Shown: positions 6,923 through 10,625 of the stretch, piece after piece
How the letters are laid out: every line of letters begins with the position of its first letter
Numbering within the stretch: position 1 is the stretch's first letter
Assembly (NCBI GenBank): GCA_004525825.1
Contig: SPBY01000060.1
Location: 1-10,625, forward strand
Reading direction: 5' to 3'
Length of the DNA: 10,625 nucleotides
DNA from: Bacteroidia bacterium
Lineage (GTDB): Bacteria; Bacteroidota; Bacteroidia; Bacteroidales; GCA-2748055
Notes under the pieces: model-generated
What the model saw: only the letters and a program-made list of their open reading frames with translations
What the model was told of the DNA's origin: nothing
The model's database searches: none
Position numbers and translations under genes: made by a program

Positions 6923-7975
6923 ATGCGTTACACACTTTCTCTTGCCGGTCTTTTTCTCCTGATTTTTGTACCCCTTTCAGCACAATATGAAGACGTTCCG
7001 ACTTTTGAGGACACTCTGAATGTATACGCTGATCTTTTTTACATCAAGGAACCCCTCAACCTTACCCTGAAGTTCAACCTCAAGGAGTTTGGGAAGACCA
7101 GACGGGATGAAAAATACCATCCCGCTGAACTTACCTGCCATGTGACAGATAGCTTTCAGGTCACACACCCGGTCAGGGTGAGGGCCAGGGGGAAATTAAG
7201 GCGCGACATCTGCACCGTGCCGCCCTACTGGCTGAATATCCGGTATTCCGGGATTGAAGCGGAGGATCTTCAGGACGTAGTAAAGATGAAAGTGGTGACC
7301 CGCTGCAAGCTTACTGCACAATTCGAATATTATGTACTCAGGGAGTACCTGGTCTATCAACTGTACAACCTACTGACCGATTACAGTTTCAATACACGCC
7401 TGGTAAGGATCAAGTACATAGACACGGGGCGCAAGATGAAGGAGGCCGAGGACTGGGGTTTTCTGATTGAACCAAACGATAAGATGGCAGAAAGGAACAA
7501 TGCTATGATAGTGGATAGCGATAAGCTAAGTATCAGGACGGTGAATAAGGAGATCATGGACAAGATGGCCTTTTTTTGCTATATGATCGGTCAGGGCGAT
7601 TATTCGGTGACCGGACAGCACAACTTGCGAATACTGGCCTTGAAGGAGTATGGTCCCACCGGTTTTATACCTGTCCCCTATGATTTCGACTATGTGGGAT
7701 TGGTAGATGCCATATATGCAGTTCCCGGGGAACAATTAGGAATCACATCTGTGAAGGAACGTTATTACCTGGGCGCCTGCCGGGATAAGGAAACTCATCA
7801 AAGAACCATCAACTGGCTGGCTTCCTACCAGGATGAAATGGTGGAACTTATCATGAATTTTGAGTACCTCCCTGAAAATGAGAAACTGGACATGATAGAC
7901 TATCTTGGCAGTTATTTTGTGGATGCGGAACGTGAAAGCTTCATTGACTACAAAATTGATCCAACCTGCCGTTAG
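6923..7975 (+). CDS. Secreted protein, putative divergent CotH-like kinase fold
   Basis: A 350-aa protein with a signal peptide (residues 1-20, hydrophobic LSLAGLFLLIFVPLSA, then QYED). I do not recognise a named family with certainty. Several segments follow the order seen in CotH-type atypical kinases: a beta-rich start with VRVRARGKLRRD (84-95), like the CotH RxRG loop; a helical stretch QFEYYVLREYLVYQLYNLL (133-151), like the lobe linker; EDWGFLIEPNDKMAER (176-191), resembling the conserved GxxxxxE...K segment; QGDYSVTGQHNL (224-235), like the nxD...NN motif; and VPYDFDYVGLV (251-261), matching the DxD metal loop with D254 and D256. Residues 280-350 are mostly helical and charged. The ATG at 6923 is chosen because it begins the signal peptide directly; GTG at 6905 only adds six residues. 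It stands alone, divergent from the DUF1080 operon and convergent with leuB. It could also be a non-catalytic relative; the fold call is inference. Confidence 0.75.
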   Translation: MRYTLSLAGLFLLIFVPLSAQYEDVPTFEDTLNVYADLFYIKEPLNLTLKFNLKEFGKTRRDEKYHPAELTCHVTDSFQVTHPVRVRARGKLRRDICTVPPYWLNIRYSGIEAEDLQDVVKMKVVTRCKLTAQFEYYVLREYLVYQLYNLLTDYSFNTRLVRIKYIDTGRKMKEAEDWGFLIEPNDKMAERNNAMIVDSDKLSIRTVNKEIMDKMAFFCYMIGQGDYSVTGQHNLRILALKEYGPTGFIPVPYDFDYVGLVDAIYAVPGEQLGITSVKERYYLGACRDKETHQRTINWLASYQDEMVELIMNFEYLPENEKLDMIDYLGSYFVDAERESFIDYKIDPTCR

Positions 7976-8040
7976 TGGCAAATTATTTCAGCAAAAGCAG
8001 TCAGGCCTACCCAACTCTGCCGGTTAAGTCAGGGCAGTGA

Positions 8041-9095
8041 TTACAGGTTCTCTGCCAGCCAGCTACCCACTTCCGAAGTCTTATACGCTTTCCCTTCTGA
8101 AATATCTTCCGTGACCACTCCTTCATCCATGGAATGCGCCACTACCTTACGTATGGCCTCAGCTTCTTCTGTGAGGTTCAGGGAGATTTCCAACAGCATG
8201 GCTGCTGAAAGAACAGTGGCTAGCGGATTGGCAATATCTTTTCCTGCCGCCTGGGGATAAGATCCATGGATCGGTTCAAACACCGAAGTATGGATACCTA
8301 CGAAGCAGAGGGGAGCAATCCCAGTGATCCGGTGATCACACTGGCTTCGTCCGAAAGAATATCGCCAAACATGTTACTGGTTACCATCACATCAAATTTT
8401 TTGGGCCACTGGATGATCTGCATGGCTGCATTATCCACAAACATATAATCCACTTCAATGTCGGGGTGTTTGGGTTCCATTTCCTGGGCCACTTCCCTCC
8501 AGAGCCGTGAGGTTGCCAATACATTGGCCTTGTCCACCACGGTGAGGCGTCTGTTCCTCTTGGCAGCATATTCAAAAGCCAGTTCCAGGATGCGCTCTAT
8601 TTCCGGGCGGGTATATACCATGGTGTCGAAGGCCTTGTTCAGATCCTCCGAACGGCCACGTTCCCCATAATAGATGCCTCCGGTGAGTTCACGGATCACC
8701 ACAAAATCGGCTCCCTCGACCAGGTGGGAGCGCAGGGGCGACTTATGGATCAGTGAAGGGAAGGTGGTCACCGGACGGATGTTGGCATAGAGTCCCAGTT
8801 TTTTACGCATGGCCAGCAATCCTTGTTCGGGTCTGACCTTTGCTTTGGGGTCGTTGTCATATTTGGGATCGCCTATGGATCCAAAGAGTACGGCATCGGA
8901 ATCCATGCAGAGCCGAAATGTCTCTTCCGGAAAGGGGTCACCCACCTGGTCGATGGCAGTGGCCCCTACCAGAGCCTCGGTAAAATGAAATACATGCTTG
9001 AACTTCTTTCCCACAGCCTTTAAAACCTTGATGGCCTGTTCCACAATTTCGGGTCCGATTCCGTCTCCGGCCAATACAGCAATTTTATACTCCAT
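8041..9095 (-). pseudogene. leuB: leuB, 3-isopropylmalate dehydrogenase, broken by a one-base frameshift
   Basis: LeuB oxidatively decarboxylates 3-isopropylmalate with NAD in leucine synthesis, and also acts on the methylmalate analogue in the citramalate route to isoleucine. The first 265 codons (9095-8301) carry GDGIGPEIV (10-18), the substrate arginines R97, R107 and R135, the Y142/Y143 pair, K189 (VVDKAN), and the metal aspartates D221, D245 and D249. The frame then stops at TAG (8300-8298) after LLPSAS. The other frame continues without loss as VGIHTSVFEPIHGS, then PQAAGKDIANPLAT and a normal C-terminus ending WLAENL at 8041. Restoring one base (G) between 8301 and 8300 joins the halves into a 351-aa protein of ordinary length. 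Both halves are well conserved, so the lesion is recent or is a sequence error. It follows the LeuA-family gene by 21 bp, in the same operon. Confidence 0.9.
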
Positions 9096-9116
9096 CCTTA
9101 ATAGACTTTATAGGCT

Positions 9117-10625
9117 TTATGACTTTTTACTTTCAACTATTACCTTTTCCCTTTTGGCTCGGCCTTCGGCCTCACCGAGCTCGGCTTCGCCTCGGTTCCC
9201 TTTTCCCTTGAGCGGTGTAGCCTCGATCACATTCAACATCCGGGTAGTGCATTTGATGGCAGCCACGGTCTGATCAGGATCCAGTGCCCGGGTCTTAATG
9301 AGGTTCCCTTCATAGTTCCAGGTGATCATGCACTCCACCAGGGCATCGGTCTTTCCACCGGGAGGGATGGTGACTACATAATCGGTCAGCACCGGGTGCT
9401 TCTTTTCCAGTCGGTCGTATATCTTCCACAGTGCCTTCATAAAGGCATCGTATTGTCCGTCGCCCGAAGCGGTCTCCTCATAAACCTGGCAATTAATTTC
9501 TATCGCCAGGGTGGCCACCGAGCGGAGTCCGCGAGCTACAGAAAGCTGGAAGTTCCGGATGCGGATCCGTTCTTCCACCCGTTTGCCCCGAAGTACATCG
9601 GAAATAATGTAGGGCAGATCATCTTTAGTAATGATTTCTTTCTTATCACCCAGTTCTATTACCCTTTCAGTGACCAGCTTAGCATCTTCCTTGCTGAGTT
9701 CGATGCCCAGTTCCTCCAGGTTTTTCAGGATGCTGGCTTTGCCCGACATTTTGCCCAGAGCATAGGATCTTTTCCTGCCGAAGCGTTCCGGAAGCAGGTC
9801 ATTGAAATAGAGATCGTCCTTTTGGTCCCCGTCGGCATGGATCCCGCTGGTCTGGGTAAATACATTTTCGCCGATCAGGGGTTTGTTGGACGGGATGCGT
9901 ATGCCTGAAAAAGATTCCACCATCTTGCTGGCATGATAGAGATTTTCTTCACGGACCGACATCTCGTATTTAAAATGGTCCTTCACCACCCCGATCACAC
10001 TGGAGAGGGGTACATTTCCTGCACGTTCCCCCAGGCCATTGAGGGTGGTATGAATGCCGGTGATCCCTGCCTTGATGGCAGAGAATACATTGGCCGTCGC
10101 CAGGTCGTAATCGTTGTGGGCATGGAAATCGAAATTCAGGTCCGGATAACGGGTGATCATATCCAGACAGAAATCATAGGTTTCCTGCTGGTTCAGTATC
10201 CCCAGGGTATCGGGCAGCATGTACCGATCGATCTTCTCATCTTTCAGAGCATCCAGCACCTGGTACATGTATTCAGGCGAATTGCGCATGCCATTGGACC
10301 AGTCCTCGAAATAGATGTTCATCCGGATGCCCATCTTTTCGGCGATGCGTAAAACTTCCTTTACATCTGCAATATGTTCCTCTGGGGTTTTTCTAAGCTG
10401 AGTCTGGCAATGCTTCAGGGAGCCTTTCATAAGAAGGTTATCGACCTTACCCCCTGTATCCTTGATCCATTTCAGCGAGATATCCCCATCAACGAATCCA
10501 AGTACCTCCACTCTCTCCAGGTAGTTACGTTCCTTGGCCCAGGTAATGATCTTACGGGCACCCTGGTATTCTCCTTCAGATACCCTGGCGGAGGCTACTT
10601 CAATGCGGTCCACATTCAGCTCCCC
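9117..10625 (-). CDS. 2-isopropylmalate/citramalate synthase family protein, 5' end outside window
   Basis: The frame is open to the right edge (GELN then VDRIEVASARVSEGE), so the true start lies outside and 502 residues are visible. The GTG at 10613 lies within a conserved segment and is not the start. The enzyme condenses acetyl-CoA with a 2-oxo acid at the entry to leucine (or citramalate-derived isoleucine) synthesis. Visible features are the LPDTLGIL barrel strand, the metal-binding HAHND (10110-10124), LNGLGERAGNVPLSS, SGIHADGD, and a C-terminal LeuA-type allosteric dimer domain ending near MLNVIEA (TIPPGGKTDALVE). This type is found in Bacteroides leu operons as a second LeuA-like gene beside leuB; LeuA and CimA activity cannot be separated by eye. 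The last ~30 residues (KGKGNRGEAELGEAEGRAK...) are a low-complexity charged tail that is not part of the conserved domain (see the repeat at 9143-9209). Confidence 0.88.
   Translation of the reverse strand, partial: GELNVDRIEVASARVSEGEYQGARKIITWAKERNYLERVEVLGFVDGDISLKWIKDTGGKVDNLLMKGSLKHCQTQLRKTPEEHIADVKEVLRIAEKMGIRMNIYFEDWSNGMRNSPEYMYQVLDALKDEKIDRYMLPDTLGILNQQETYDFCLDMITRYPDLNFDFHAHNDYDLATANVFSAIKAGITGIHTTLNGLGERAGNVPLSSVIGVVKDHFKYEMSVREENLYHASKMVESFSGIRIPSNKPLIGENVFTQTSGIHADGDQKDDLYFNDLLPERFGRKRSYALGKMSGKASILKNLEELGIELSKEDAKLVTERVIELGDKKEIITKDDLPYIISDVLRGKRVEERIRIRNFQLSVARGLRSVATLAIEINCQVYEETASGDGQYDAFMKALWKIYDRLEKKHPVLTDYVVTIPPGGKTDALVECMITWNYEGNLIKTRALDPDQTVAAIKCTTRMLNVIEATPLKGKGNRGEAELGEAEGRAKREKVIVESKKS
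9143..9209. repeat. GC-rich palindromic segment between 11-bp direct repeats, in leuA-type 3' end
   Basis: The plus-strand sequence CCTTTTCCCTT occurs exactly at 9143-9153 and again at 9199-9209. The 45 bases between are GC-rich and palindromic: GGCC-TTC-GGCC at 9161-9171, CCGAGCTCGG at 9175-9184, and arms ACCGAG (9174-9179) and CTCGGT (9191-9196). The core also contains two degenerate copies of GCTCGGC(C)TTCG(G)CCTC. Read on the minus strand it codes the tail GNRGEAELGEAEGRAK of the LeuA-family protein. Flanking direct repeats around a palindromic core look like a small insertion, but no family is recognised. Confidence 0.6.

Noticed and set aside
8017..8037. Possible terminator hairpin between the convergent gene at 6923 and leuB (CTGCC...GGCAG)
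   Set aside because: Only a 5-bp stem with an 11-nt loop and no T-run on either strand; too weak to call.
8041..8283. Separate small gene with GTG start at 8283
   Set aside because: Its sequence is the exact continuation of LeuB (FEPIHGS onward); it is the 3' part of the frameshifted gene.
9156..9196. CRISPR-like repeat
   Set aside because: Only two degenerate copies with no spacers and lying inside a coding frame; better described as a palindromic insert.
9396..9908. 170-codon plus-strand open frame over the LeuA-family gene
   Set aside because: Shadow of a well-conserved gene on the other strand.

Overview
This window most likely comes from a member of the Bacteroidota, probably a Bacteroidales/Marinilabiliales-like or marine relative. 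The best evidence is a C-terminal type IX secretion (T9SS) sorting domain on the large secreted protein, a secretion route essentially confined to this phylum. Several secreted proteins end their signal peptide at a Q, the leucine genes are of Bacteroides-like type, and no clear Shine-Dalgarno sequences precede the starts. No tRNA, rRNA, CRISPR array, insertion sequence or phage gene is visible.

Layout: (i) 2-244 (+) is the C-terminal end of a TauE/SafE-type membrane protein cut by the left edge. (ii) 307-3690 (+) is a large multidomain secreted CotH-family protein with a sugar-binding-like N-terminus, two chitobiase C-terminal-like domains, a CotH kinase-fold core, a lamin-tail-like domain and a T9SS tail. 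(iii) 6767-3691 (-) is a three-gene probable operon in transcription order: secreted DUF1080 (3-keto-glycoside hydrolase family) protein, xylose-isomerase-like TIM barrel (sugar isomerase/epimerase family), and secreted PQQ-type beta-propeller. Its last stop codon directly abuts the stop codon of the convergent CotH gene. (iv) 6923-7975 (+) is a secreted 350-aa protein of no firm family, which I read as a divergent CotH-like kinase-fold protein. (v) 10625-8041 (-) is the end of a leucine/isoleucine biosynthesis operon: a LeuA-family synthase (5' end outside the window) followed by leuB, which carries a one-base frameshift.

The DUF1080 and TIM-barrel pair matches gene sets known for the 3-keto-glycoside route of sugar breakdown, in which a sugar is oxidised at C3, the glycosidic bond is cleaved and the keto sugar is processed. 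The oxidoreductase that would start the route is not in the window. The LeuA-family enzyme and LeuB would supply branched-chain amino acids.

The items most worth a second look are the clean one-base lesion in leuB, a GC-rich palindromic segment flanked by two exact 11-bp direct repeats that appears to have rewritten the C-terminus of the LeuA-family protein, and the presence of two very different CotH-like proteins about 3 kb apart. I did not find a clearly new multi-gene system.
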